Shown here piece by piece: positions 9,025-17,579 of a DNA stretch of 64,000 bases; position 1 is the stretch's first letter, and every line of letters starts with the position of its first letter. Under the pieces are notes generated by a model. The model did no database searches, was not told where the DNA came from, and was given only the letters and a program-made list of their open reading frames with translations. Source of the DNA: Bacteroidaceae bacterium (lineage in GTDB: Bacteria; Bacteroidota; Bacteroidia; Bacteroidales; Bacteroidaceae); assembly GCA_017520935.1 (NCBI GenBank), contig JAFXEF010000013.1:116919-180918 (forward strand), read 5' to 3'. The position numbers were made by a program, and so were the translations under genes.

Positions 9025-10629
9025 ATGGCAAACATTGATTTGAGCAAGTACGGAATCACCGGTGCAGTAGAGGTTTTGCACAATCCGTCTTATGAAGTTT
9101 TGTTCCAAGAGGAGACAAAAGCAGGTCTTGAAGGTTTCGAGAAGGGTCAGGAGACCGAACTCGGTGCCGTTAACGTGATGACAGGTGTTTACACCGGCCG
9201 TTCACCCAAAGACAAGTTCTTTGTAATGGACGAGGTAAGCAAGGATACTGTATGGTGGACTTCTGATGAGTACAAGAACGACAACAAGCCCGTTACAGAG
9301 GCTACTTGGAAGGTGCTCAAGGAGCTTGCTATCAACGAGCTCTCTGGCAAGAAGCTCTACGTGATGGATACCTTCTGCGGTGCCAATGAGAACAGCCGTC
9401 TGAAAGTGCGCTTCATCATGGAGGTTGCATGGCAGGCACACTTCGTAAAGAACATGTTTATCCGTCCTACTGAAGAGGAACTCGCTAACTACGGTGAGCC
9501 CGACTTCGTAGTATACAACGCTTCTAAGGCAAAGGTAGAGAACTACGCTGAGCTCGGGCTCAACTCTGAGACAGCTGTAGTGTTCAACCTGACCTCTAAG
9601 GAGCAGGTAATCCTCAACACATGGTATGGTGGTGAGATGAAGAAAGGTATGTTCTCAATAATGAACTATCTGCTTCCTCTCCGTGGCATGGCTTCAATGC
9701 ACTGCTCAGCCAACGTAGGCCACGATGGTGACACCGCTATTTTCTTCGGTCTCTCTGGTACAGGTAAGACCACCCTCTCTACCGATCCTAAGCGCCTCCT
9801 CATCGGTGACGACGAGCACGGTTGGGACGACGAGGGCGTATTCAACTTTGAAGGTGGCTGCTACGCTAAGGTTATCAACCTCGACAAAGAATCTGAGCCC
9901 GATATCTTCAACGCTATCAAGCGTGACGCTCTCCTCGAGAATGTAACAGTTGCAGCTGATGGTAAGATTGACTTCGCCGATAAGAGCGTTACCGAGAATA
10001 CTCGTGTATCATATCCCATCTATCACATCGACAACATCGTGAAGCCCGTATCTAAGGCAGGTCCTGCAAAGAAGGTTATCTTCCTCTCTGCTGATGCTTT
10101 CGGTGTACTGCCTCCCGTATCAATCTTGAACCCTGCTCAGACCCAGTACTACTTTCTCTCTGGCTTCACCGCTAAGTTGGCAGGTACAGAGCGCGGTATC
10201 ACAGAACCCACACCTACCTTCTCAGCTTGCTTCGGTGCTGCCTTCTTGAGTTTGCACCCCACAAAGTACGGTGAAGAGTTGGTTAAGAAGATGGAAGCCA
10301 ACGGTGCTACTGCATACCTCGTAAACACAGGTTGGAACGGTACCGGCAAGCGTATCTCTATCAAGGACACACGCGGTATCATCGACGCTATCCTCGATGG
10401 CTCTATCGACAAGGCTCCCACAAAGGTTATTCCTTACTTCGACTTCGTAGTGCCCACAGAGCTCCCCGGTGTTGACACCAACATCCTCGATCCCCGCGAC
10501 ACTTACGCTGACGCTGCTCAGTGGGAAGAGAAGGCAAAAGACCTCGCAGGCCGCTTCATCAAGAACTTCGCTAAGTTCACTGGTAATGAAGCTGGCAAGG
10601 CGCTTGTAGCTGCAGGTCCTAAGCTGTAA
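9025..10629 (+). CDS. pckA: Phosphoenolpyruvate carboxykinase (ATP)
   Basis: ATP-dependent PEPCK interconverts oxaloacetate plus ATP with PEP plus CO2 and ADP. In gut Bacteroidales it commonly runs in the CO2-fixing direction toward succinate and propionate. The 534-residue length is normal. The kinase P-loop GLSGTGKTT lies near residue 242, followed by the GDDEHGWDD metal-binding block. The substrate-binding [10 protein letters not shown] segment is near residue 55 and the [17 protein letters not shown] block is present. Codon choice is strongly biased compared with neighbours, consistent with high expression. The gene is monocistronic: promoter upstream, hairpin terminator 25 bp downstream. 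Confidence 0.98.
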   Translation: MANIDLSKYGITGAVEVLHNPSYEVLFQEETKAGLEGFEKGQETELGAVNVMTGVYTGRSPKDKFFVMDEVSKDTVWWTSDEYKNDNKPVTEATWKVLKELAINELSGKKLYVMDTFCGANENSRLKVRFIMEVAWQAHFVKNMFIRPTEEELANYGEPDFVVYNASKAKVENYAELGLNSETAVVFNLTSKEQVILNTWYGGEMKKGMFSIMNYLLPLRGMASMHCSANVGHDGDTAIFFGLSGTGKTTLSTDPKRLLIGDDEHGWDDEGVFNFEGGCYAKVINLDKESEPDIFNAIKRDALLENVTVAADGKIDFADKSVTENTRVSYPIYHIDNIVKPVSKAGPAKKVIFLSADAFGVLPPVSILNPAQTQYYFLSGFTAKLAGTERGITEPTPTFSACFGAAFLSLHPTKYGEELVKKMEANGATAYLVNTGWNGTGKRISIKDTRGIIDAILDGSIDKAPTKVIPYFDFVVPTELPGVDTNILDPRDTYADAAQWEEKAKDLAGRFIKNFAKFTGNEAGKALVAAGPKL

Positions 10630-10653
10630 TGCAATAGATTATTTGATATTTAT

Positions 10654-10686
10654 CCGGCCATCTCAAAGAGGTGGCCGGTTCCTTTT
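10654..10686 (+). terminator. Rho-independent terminator of pckA
   Basis: An 11-bp stem, CCGGCCATCTC paired with GAGGTGGCCGG (one G-T pair), closes a 3-nt AAA loop. It is followed by TTCCTTTTACC and starts 25 bp after the pckA stop codon. Confidence 0.85.
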
Positions 10687-10714
10687 ACCGTATAATATCA
10701 TATCGTATGAAATG

Positions 10715-10750
10715 AAGCTGGCAAGTAATCACAGATACACTTGCCAGCTT
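10715..10750 (-). terminator. Hairpin between pckA and the TonB receptor gene
   Basis: A perfect 12-bp inverted repeat (AAGCTGGCAAGT / ACTTGCCAGCTT) with a 12-nt loop lies 24 bp beyond the receptor stop codon on the minus strand. The tail is not T-rich in either direction, so termination is plausible but unproven. Its left arm repeats a stretch from the end of pckA. Confidence 0.45.
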
Positions 10751-10774
10751 TAATTGTTCCAACCCCTTGACAGA

Positions 10775-13072
10775 TCAGTTGGCCATCTTGAATCCGATGA
10801 ATACGGTACGCGGCTGTGTAGGGCCATAAAAGTAACCCGAGTCGCGGAATTCACCTTTGTCAAGGTCGGGCTGGAAATGATTGAGGATATTCTGAACACC
10901 AGTATTGACCTGTAGTTTTATATGGTCATGTAGTACAAAGGTGTAGTTGAACTTCACATTCAAGTCGAAGAAATGAGGTGTGGTTTCCATTCGGTCAGCG
11001 TCAATGTAACCTGCATAGTGGGGAACTATCATCTCGCCGGTGTAAGTGCCAGAGAGTGAGAAGTCGAAGTTCTTTGTGGGGGCCGAAGTAAATGTGAAGT
11101 AGCCATAATAGTCTGGTGTACGCATCATGCGACGGGTAGTAAGTTCCTGACCATCGACTTCAGTCCATACCTCATCGCTATTGTAGCGGCTGCGCTGGGC
11201 GGTGAATCCTAAGCTTAGCACAGCCTCCTTGCCATGAGCTATCTTAGCGTCAAGATTAGCCCCGTATACACGTGCTCCGCTACCATTGCGACGTTCCTTG
11301 ATGGCGTATCCGTTTTCATCAAGACCTATATCCTCGAGGATGAACACATCAACGAGCCCTGTATAGAATCCTTCAACAAGTACATTTGCTTGCCAATGCC
11401 CAAATGTTGTGGTATAGTCTACCGAACCGCTGAAGCTATTTGAACGCTCTTCTCGCAGTCCCTCAGCAAGCTTTATCTGTACACCTTCTCCGCCAACTGA
11501 TGTCACGTGCAGGTCTTCATCATAAGCTTGCGGAGCACGGAATCCAGTAGAATAGGTCAGGCGTGCCTGAAATGTTTCCTTTGGCTTATATAATAGATTC
11601 ACGCGCGGACTTAGGATTGGATTCTCTATCAGGTTATGTTTATCCATACGCCCTCCAGCAAGCAGGCTGAGGTCATTCATTTTCCACTCGCTCTGAACGA
11701 AAGCGCTAGCGATGCGTACATCTTGTTTCATGTCGCGTTGGTAACCTACCATGATGTCGTGAAGCGAATTGTTCTGGTACTCAAGCCCTCCAGTGAAGGT
11801 GGCTGGGGCAAAGAGGAAGCGATTATAATTACCTACATACATGGCACCTGCTACCCAGGTGAGGTCTTCGGTTTTTCCGTAGGCTGCCGTATCGCGTTGA
11901 GCACCATAATAGCTATCGCGATCGGTGTGCTGTATAGATGCGTAGGTGGAGAATTTGTGCTTGTATTCATCCCAAAAGTGGTCGTAACTCACGCCGCCGC
12001 TGTTGATGACGTGTTTGGTCTGCTCGGTGATGTCTGTTTGGTGAGGTTGCAAGTTAAACTTGTTGCCTCCTCTACGCAGTTCGTTAGTCGTATGATACTC
12101 CACGTTGAGACGGCCAAGTAGTGAGGGGCGGTAATATCCGCGAAACCCGAAAGTGTTCATGTTCAGTTTGCCGAGTTCAGAGAAGGAGTCTCCATCATGA
12201 TCGTAAGGATTACGGTTGCGGTAGCTCTGATAGAGAGCGATACCATAGCTGTTGTCCTTGGCTACAAGCGATACATTGGCTCCCATATATTGTTCCCATG
12301 ACTTTCCTCCGAGGTTCGATAATGTACTTGATACTTGAAATGAGTTTTCTATGGGATCTTTTGTGATAATGTTGATGGTGCCTCCCACAGCATTGGCTCC
12401 AAAAAGCGCCGAACCGCCTCCGCGCACCACCTCCACACGATCGATCATATTAGCAGGTATCTGCTCCAGTCCATACACACCGCTCAACGCGCTGATGATG
12501 GGGCGTGAATTGATAAGGATCTGTGAGTACGGGCCATCGAGTCCGTTGATGCGCACTTGAGGAAATCCGCAGTTCTGACAGTTGTTCTCCACGCGCAACC
12601 CAGATTGGAAGTTGAGCGATTTGGCAAGGTCTGTACTGTTGACGGCCTCAAAGAGTTTAGGACTTAGAACGTTGACTACAACAGGAGCATCGCGTCGACT
12701 CACCTCATTGCGATTAGCTGACACCACCACCTCATCTACCATTACGGCTTGCTCTTGCAGGGGGAAATGCACTACTGCAGTATAGTCTTTGTGAACGACA
12801 ATCTTTTTTTCGAGTGCCTTATAGCCCACAGCTGAGACACGTAGCGTGTAGGTTCCTTCCGGAAGATTCTGGAATTGAAACTGTCCAGCTTCATTCGATA
12901 CGGTGCCTTTGTCGGTGCCAACTATTAGGATTGTGGCATAAGGGATGTCTTCCTCGGTGCCTTTTTCGATTACATGGCCAGAAATCATATGGCCTTCCTT
13001 GATGGGGGTAATTCCCCATGTCACTTGCATACTTGCTACAAGTAATGCTACTAAAAACAAAAATCTCTTCAT
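10775..13072 (-). CDS. TonB-dependent outer-membrane receptor
   Basis: 765 residues: signal peptide (about 1-20), a carboxypeptidase-regulatory-like domain (about 28-108, with PEGTYTLRVSAVGYK), a TonB-box-like DEVVVSA (113-119), a plug domain (about 125-240) and a 22-strand-type barrel ending in a terminal strand FIGFKMAN. Receptors of this type import metal chelates, cobamides or other small ligands with energy from TonB. The plug carries a C-Q-N-C pair (C165, C168) before the RINGLDGPYSQILI segment. It has no SusD partner next to it, which argues against a glycan importer. The ligand cannot be assigned. It has its own promoter and no co-transcribed partner. Confidence 0.93.
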   Translation of the reverse strand: MKRFLFLVALLVASMQVTWGITPIKEGHMISGHVIEKGTEEDIPYATILIVGTDKGTVSNEAGQFQFQNLPEGTYTLRVSAVGYKALEKKIVVHKDYTAVVHFPLQEQAVMVDEVVVSANRNEVSRRDAPVVVNVLSPKLFEAVNSTDLAKSLNFQSGLRVENNCQNCGFPQVRINGLDGPYSQILINSRPIISALSGVYGLEQIPANMIDRVEVVRGGGSALFGANAVGGTINIITKDPIENSFQVSSTLSNLGGKSWEQYMGANVSLVAKDNSYGIALYQSYRNRNPYDHDGDSFSELGKLNMNTFGFRGYYRPSLLGRLNVEYHTTNELRRGGNKFNLQPHQTDITEQTKHVINSGGVSYDHFWDEYKHKFSTYASIQHTDRDSYYGAQRDTAAYGKTEDLTWVAGAMYVGNYNRFLFAPATFTGGLEYQNNSLHDIMVGYQRDMKQDVRIASAFVQSEWKMNDLSLLAGGRMDKHNLIENPILSPRVNLLYKPKETFQARLTYSTGFRAPQAYDEDLHVTSVGGEGVQIKLAEGLREERSNSFSGSVDYTTTFGHWQANVLVEGFYTGLVDVFILEDIGLDENGYAIKERRNGSGARVYGANLDAKIAHGKEAVLSLGFTAQRSRYNSDEVWTEVDGQELTTRRMMRTPDYYGYFTFTSAPTKNFDFSLSGTYTGEMIVPHYAGYIDADRMETTPHFFDLNVKFNYTFVLHDHIKLQVNTGVQNILNHFQPDLDKGEFRDSGYFYGPTQPRTVFIGFKMAN

Positions 13073-13105
13073 ACCTTATTGAACTGATTTCCTATAAATC
13101 GGCCG

Positions 13106-13113
13106 CAAAGATA
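13106..13113 (-). promoter_or_regulatory. Probable -7 element of the TonB receptor gene
   Basis: The minus strand reads TATCTTTG here, a match to TAnnTTTG, 33 bp before the ATG at 13072. A convincing -33 element is not seen. Confidence 0.5.
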
Positions 13114-13166
13114 CGTGAATTTTAATAAAAAAACTCTCCAATAAGACGTTTTATTTATACGGATTC

Positions 13167-13190
13167 TAAAAAATACCTATAAGTAGGTAT
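13167..13190 (-). terminator. Rho-independent terminator of the MsbA-type gene
   Basis: On the minus strand, ATACCTA-ctta-TAGGTAT forms a perfect 7-bp stem followed at once by a run of T (TATTTTTTAG). It begins 9 bp after the transporter stop codon and ends the lipid A unit. Confidence 0.75.
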
Positions 13191-13198
13191 GCCTTTTG

Positions 13199-15031
13199 TT
13201 ATAAACTCTGCATGTCGTGGAGTTTCTTGTAGTAGCCGCCTGCAGCGATAAGGCTGTCGTGCGTGCCGCGCTCTACAATCCCGCCTTCGAGCATCACGCA
13301 TATCTCGTCAGCATGACGAATGGTGCTCAGGCGGTGGGCGATGGCGATGGTGGTGCGCGACTTCATCAGGCGCTCCAAGGCCTCCTGCACCAGGCGCTCG
13401 CTCTCGGTATCGAGTGCCGAGGTAGCCTCGTCAAGAATGAGTATCGGGGGATTCTTCAATATGGCGCGTGCGATGCTCAGACGCTGGCGCTGACCACCTG
13501 AGAGGCGGCAGCCACGGTCACCGATCATCGTGTCGTAGCCCTGCTCGCTCTCCATGATGAAGTCGTGCGCATTGGCAATCTTTGCCGCCTCGATGACCTG
13601 CTCCATAGTAGCTCCTTCTACACCGAAGCTGATGTTGTTGAAGATGGTATCGTTGAAGAGGATGGCCTCCTGGTTTACATTACCGATGAGTGAGCGCAGG
13701 TCGTGGATGGAGACATCGCGGATGTCGGTGCCATCGATGCAGATACTTCCTCCCGTGACATCGTGAAAGCGGGGAACAAGGTCTACAAGCGTTGACTTGC
13801 CCGAGCCCGATTGTCCCACAAGCGCAATCGTCTTACCCTTCTCAAGGGTGAGGTTGATGCCGCGCAGCACAGGAGCGCCCGGCGTATAGTGGAAGTCCAC
13901 ATCCTTGAACTCGATACCCTGCTCGAAGGAAGCAAGCGCGGTAGGCGCAATAGGCTCCTTGATGGGATTCTCGGCACTGAGAATCTTGTCTACACGCTCC
14001 CAGCAGCCCATACCGATGGGAATGTTGTAGAATGCCTTGGAGAGGTCCTTGATAGGGTTGAGGATATTGTAGAGCATCACTAAGTAGTAGATGAAGGTGG
14101 CTCCCTCCATGCCCGACATACCATCGAGGATGATATAGCCGCCTGCCCACATCACGATGACGATGATACAGGTACCCATGAATTCGCTGGCGGGATGTGC
14201 GGCGCTCTGGCGTATGGTCATGCGCATCACGGCATTGCGATAGGTGTTGTTGATATGGGCAAAGCGCTCCTTCATCTTGCCTTCGGCAAGGAAAGCCTTG
14301 ATGATACGCAGTCCGCCCAGGGTCTCATCGAGCTGTGCAAGCAGCGTGCCCCAGTAGTTCTGTGCCTCCTTGGACTTGCGCTTGAGCTTACGGCTGATGG
14401 TGCCCATCACCCAAGCCAGAGCAGGCATAGCCACGAGCACGAAGAGCGTGAGTTCCCAGCTGAGGAAGAAGAGGGTAAACAGCGTCACGACGATGGCGAT
14501 GGGGTTCTTGATAAGCATCTCCAGAGAGTTGGAGAGCGAGGTCTCCAGACCACTCACGTCACTACTCATACGGGATATGATGTCGCCCTTCCGCTCCTCG
14601 GAGAAGAAGCTGAGCGGCAGCCCCATTACCTTATTATATACTTGTATGCGAATGTCGCGCACCACGCCCGTGCGCAAAGGTATCAGCGTAGCTGCTGAGC
14701 CGAAGTAGCAGGCAGTCTTGAGCAGCGTCATCACAATCAATATCACTCCCGAGGCCATGAGTACCCACAACGCACCGCGTGTCTCGATGAAGGTATTCAT
14801 ATAATAGTAGAAGTTGTTCTTGATGACATCGGCAATGTTGCCATCAGCAAAGGTCATGTACTCGTATTGCGTGTCGCTCACCTGAAAGAGAATCTGCAGG
14901 ATGGGGATGAGCAGGGCAAAGGAGAACACGTTGAGTATCTGTGCCAGCAGGTTGAGTGCGAGGTTGCCGAACAGGAACTTCTTATAGGGCGGTATGAACC
15001 GACGGATGAGTGAGAGAAATTGTTTGATCAT
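13199..15031 (-). CDS. MsbA-type lipid ABC exporter (fused permease and ATPase)
   Basis: Half-transporter of 610 residues that works as a homodimer in the inner membrane. The N-terminal half has about six transmembrane helices. The C-terminal ATPase domain has Walker A GQSGSGKST (near residue 400), signature LSGGQRQR (near 510), Walker B ILILDEATSALD (near 530) and a switch His in IAIAHRLSTIRHADE. Being directly downstream of an LpxL-type acyltransferase, it most likely flips lipid A-core across the inner membrane as MsbA does; other lipid or drug substrates cannot be excluded. ATG at 15031 is preferred over an in-frame TTG at 15058, which falls in a repeat-like spacer. Confidence 0.9.
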   Translation of the reverse strand: MIKQFLSLIRRFIPPYKKFLFGNLALNLLAQILNVFSFALLIPILQILFQVSDTQYEYMTFADGNIADVIKNNFYYYMNTFIETRGALWVLMASGVILIVMTLLKTACYFGSAATLIPLRTGVVRDIRIQVYNKVMGLPLSFFSEERKGDIISRMSSDVSGLETSLSNSLEMLIKNPIAIVVTLFTLFFLSWELTLFVLVAMPALAWVMGTISRKLKRKSKEAQNYWGTLLAQLDETLGGLRIIKAFLAEGKMKERFAHINNTYRNAVMRMTIRQSAAHPASEFMGTCIIVIVMWAGGYIILDGMSGMEGATFIYYLVMLYNILNPIKDLSKAFYNIPIGMGCWERVDKILSAENPIKEPIAPTALASFEQGIEFKDVDFHYTPGAPVLRGINLTLEKGKTIALVGQSGSGKSTLVDLVPRFHDVTGGSICIDGTDIRDVSIHDLRSLIGNVNQEAILFNDTIFNNISFGVEGATMEQVIEAAKIANAHDFIMESEQGYDTMIGDRGCRLSGGQRQRLSIARAILKNPPILILDEATSALDTESERLVQEALERLMKSRTTIAIAHRLSTIRHADEICVMLEGGIVERGTHDSLIAAGGYYKKLHDMQSL

Positions 15032-15046
15032 AAGATTCTTATTTTT

Positions 15047-15143
15047 GTCAACGGCCAACAGTCAACGGTCAATGTTTACGCTCGATTAGTCCGAGAACAG
15101 TCGCCTCCGGGTGTTTTAATTATTAATTTTCAATTTTTAATTC
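15047..15143. repeat. Short degenerate repeats between the acyltransferase and exporter genes
   Basis: Two low-complexity motifs fill the spacer: GTCAACGG-CCAACA-GTCAACGG (15047-15067) and an AATT/TTTTAATT-type stretch (15114-15143). The second also supplies the last codons and stop of the acyltransferase gene. Confidence 0.6.
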
Positions 15144-16011
15144 GCGCCCACTTCCACCGCTTATGTGTCCAGAGCCACATGTGGGGCTGTGCCTTGATGT
15201 CCTGCTCAAGCATACGCATATACTGCTTGCTATAGCTGAACTCCTCGCCTTCGATGGGCTCAATGGGGTGAAGTGTAATCTCATAGTAGCCGCGGCGAAC
15301 ACAGCGCATGCTGCCGTAGATGAAGTGGGCACCCAGCTTCACGCCCATGACCTCGCCACCGGTGATGATGGCCGTATCCTGGTTGAGGAATTCCATCCAC
15401 TCCGGTTCGGGGTGTCGCTGAGGACGCTGGTCGGCAATGAGTCCGAGCAAAGGCTGCTTGCCTTCACGTACCATAGTGAGAATGGCACGCAGCGTCTGCT
15501 TCTGCGGTATGCCCACTGAATTGAAGCGGCTACGCATACGATACATCAATTTGTCCATCGCCTTGTTGCTGAGCGGGTGGTATATCTGGCAGGCGGCAAG
15601 GTCGGGGTGTGTCCACATGGTGATGGAGATGACATACTCCCAGTTGCACTGATGTCCCAGATAGACGAAGAAAGGTTTGCCGTCGCCACGCAACTGCTCT
15701 ATAAGCTCGGGATTGGTGAAGCGCAGGCGACGGCGCATCTCCTCATCGGATATGTGCATCAGCTTCACCGTCTCCAGCACGTAGTCGCAGAAGTGGCGGT
15801 AAAATTTCTTTTCAATCTCCCGAATCTCCTTCTCGGACTTCTCGGGGAAGGAGTTCACAAGGTTATTGTGCACCACCTTGCGTCTATAGCCCACCACATA
15901 GTACACGATAGGATACATGAGGCTACTCAGCACATAGAGCACCCCATACGGCCAAATGGCTATCGCCTTTAGCGCAAAGGTAAGCAGGGCAAGTGTTATT
16001 TTCTCTTTCAT
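15130..16011 (-). CDS. Lipid A biosynthesis acyltransferase (LpxL/LpxM family)
   Basis: Inner-membrane acyltransferase that adds a secondary acyl chain to the lipid A precursor. The catalytic H-x4-E motif is seen as H120-QCNW-E125, after the hydrophobic N-terminal anchor (about residues 5-40). The ATG at 16011 overlaps the TGA of the gamma-carbonic-anhydrase-like gene as ATGA; the frame is open further upstream but that part lies inside the neighbour. 293 residues is normal for the family. The last residues (ARIKN) and the TGA come from an AATTAAAAATTGAAAATT-type repeat, so the native C-terminus may have been altered. It is followed by an MsbA-type flippase, a sensible functional pair. Confidence 0.9.
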   Translation of the reverse strand: MKEKITLALLTFALKAIAIWPYGVLYVLSSLMYPIVYYVVGYRRKVVHNNLVNSFPEKSEKEIREIEKKFYRHFCDYVLETVKLMHISDEEMRRRLRFTNPELIEQLRGDGKPFFVYLGHQCNWEYVISITMWTHPDLAACQIYHPLSNKAMDKLMYRMRSRFNSVGIPQKQTLRAILTMVREGKQPLLGLIADQRPQRHPEPEWMEFLNQDTAIITGGEVMGVKLGAHFIYGSMRCVRRGYYEITLHPIEPIEGEEFSYSKQYMRMLEQDIKAQPHMWLWTHKRWKWARIKN

Positions 16012-16529
16012 ACCTCTTCTTCGTACCACGAAGCATACATCATGTAGTTGTGGGCAATCTTCTGGTTGATTTCCTTGCCCTGTTCGGGCGATACCATCTT
16101 GATGAACTTGGCCGGTACGCCCGCCCATAGCTCGTATGCCCCCACCTTGGTGCGGGCTGTCACCACACTGCCTGCAGCAATGATGGCTCCTTCGCCTATC
16201 TCGGCATCGTCGAGCAGTACGCTCCCCATGCCGATGAGGGCATAGTCGTGCACCTTTGCACCATGGATGGTGACGTTGTGACCTACTGATACGTGATTCC
16301 CAATTTCTATCGTTGATTTTTGATACAATGTGTGCAGTACCGAACCATCCTGAATGTTTACACAGTCGCCTATCTTGATGCTGTTGACGTCGCCACGCAG
16401 TACTGTGCCAAACCAGATGCTGCAGTCGCGGCCCATCACCACATCGCCTATGATGGTGGCATTGTCGGCCAGGTAGCAGTTGTCGCCTATCTCGGGAGTG
16501 AATCCCCGAACTGATTTGATGAGTGCCAT
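16008..16529 (-). CDS. Gamma-carbonic-anhydrase-family hexapeptide protein
   Basis: 173 residues forming a left-handed beta-helix, seen as repeated I-G-x-x-x-x-I hexapeptides. Three His at conserved metal positions (H66, H84, H89) and R45/D47 match the gamma-class carbonic anhydrase fold (YrdA/PaaY/CaiE group). Members trimerise and bind zinc or iron, but many have no shown carbonic anhydrase activity, so the reaction is left open. The ATG at 16529 begins MALIKSVRGF; the frame upstream runs through the promoter. It is the first gene of the unit with the acyltransferase and exporter. Its link to lipid A is positional only. Confidence 0.88.
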   Translation of the reverse strand: MALIKSVRGFTPEIGDNCYLADNATIIGDVVMGRDCSIWFGTVLRGDVNSIKIGDCVNIQDGSVLHTLYQKSTIEIGNHVSVGHNVTIHGAKVHDYALIGMGSVLLDDAEIGEGAIIAAGSVVTARTKVGAYELWAGVPAKFIKMVSPEQGKEINQKIAHNYMMYASWYEEEV

Positions 16530-16552
16530 GTTATTATATATATATGTAATTA

Positions 16553-16583
16553 CAAAAGTACGGATTTTTGGTAAAACGGCAAA
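16553..16583 (-). promoter_or_regulatory. Promoter of the lipid A unit
   Basis: On the minus strand TTTG (16583-16580) and TACTTTTG (16560-16553) are 19 nt apart. The predicted leader before the ATG at 16529 is about 20 nt. Confidence 0.6.
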
Positions 16584-16598
16584 CTGAGTATAGATAAA

Positions 16599-16712
16599 TT
16601 TGGTTTTTCGCTCGCCTTGCACTACTTTTAGCGACTTTTCGCAGAAAATAGGCTACGGTTCAGAAAAACTTAAAACAAGTTTTGGTTTTTCTCTCACCTT
16701 GCACTATTTTTG
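16599..16712 (+). promoter_or_regulatory. Tandem duplicated promoter upstream of the glycosyltransferase gene
   Basis: Two near-identical copies lie 82 bp apart. Copy 2 (16681-16712) has TTTG, a 20-nt spacer and TATTTTTG. Copy 1 (16599-16630) has TTTG, a nearly identical 20-nt spacer and TACTTTTA, which lacks the final G. Copy 2 should start transcription near 16717, just past the first in-frame ATG (16715). This favours the ATG at 16733 as the translated start. Confidence 0.6.
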
Positions 16713-16732
16713 TCATGGTAATAGCTAACAAC

Positions 16733-17569
16733 ATGAAGAAGATTTGTGCTATCACAATGGTTCGCAACGACGAGTTCTATCTGCGCAAGTGGGTCGAATA
16801 CTATGGCGCTCAACTCGGTCGAGAGAACCTGCGTATCTTTTTCGATGGTGAGGACCAAGTAGTCCCGGACTTTTGCGAGGGGGTAGAGACGCTGCTGCGT
16901 CCACGTGAGGCAGGCAATGTGGCTCAGTCTGACAAAGGGCGTATTGAATTCCTATCTTCACGCGCCGCCTTATTGTTCGAGCAAGGATACGATTTGGTTA
17001 TAGGCACAGATGTTGATGAGTTTCTGCTTGTAGACCCTTCCTTGAATCAAACGCTTTCAGCATACTTGTCCGAACGGAAGATAAAGTTCTGCTTGTCGGC
17101 TTTGGGCATAGACGTAGGGCAGCATTTAAGCTTGGAAAAGCCTATTGATTCATCCCGTCCATTGCTCTCTCAGCGCAGTCACGCCTATCTTTCTTCGCGC
17201 TATACCAAGGCCTCTGTAATTGCCAAACCCGTACGATGGGGATCAGGATTCCACAGAGTGAAAGGACATGACTATCATATAGCTAAGGATCTGTATCTAT
17301 TCCACCTCGGAGGGTTTGATTATGAAATGATGAAGAAGCAACTGTGCAATTCCGACTTGTTGAATGCAGGGTGGGCAAAACATCTTCATCGACGAGCCAA
17401 GACAACACGAATAGTCACAGAGAAAAGGTCGCGGGATTGGGATACGACAATTCCTCGAATGCGTTTTGTGCAGCAATGGTTTCGCCAATTATTTGCATGG
17501 AACAAGCCATGGAATCCGATAACGAAGGTGGTGGTGTGTATCCCCGACCGATTCAAGAATATATTATAA
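16733..17569 (+). CDS. Glycosyltransferase (GT2-like, DxD type)
   Basis: 278 residues starting MKKICAITMVRNDEFYLRKW, the usual opening of small GT2/GT92-like transferases that act on surface polysaccharide. A D-V-D-E-F metal-binding motif (93-97) follows a stretch of alternating strands and helices, and an H-R-V-K-G-H element lies in the second half. No transmembrane segment is visible, so it is probably cytoplasmic. I chose the ATG at 16733 because the promoter seems to fire between it and the ATG at 16715. The Stealth-type gene starts 10 bp downstream, so the pair is co-transcribed. Donor and acceptor sugars are unknown. Confidence 0.85.
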   Translation: MKKICAITMVRNDEFYLRKWVEYYGAQLGRENLRIFFDGEDQVVPDFCEGVETLLRPREAGNVAQSDKGRIEFLSSRAALLFEQGYDLVIGTDVDEFLLVDPSLNQTLSAYLSERKIKFCLSALGIDVGQHLSLEKPIDSSRPLLSQRSHAYLSSRYTKASVIAKPVRWGSGFHRVKGHDYHIAKDLYLFHLGGFDYEMMKKQLCNSDLLNAGWAKHLHRRAKTTRIVTEKRSRDWDTTIPRMRFVQQWFRQLFAWNKPWNPITKVVVCIPDRFKNIL

Positions 17570-17579
17570 TTGTACACGT

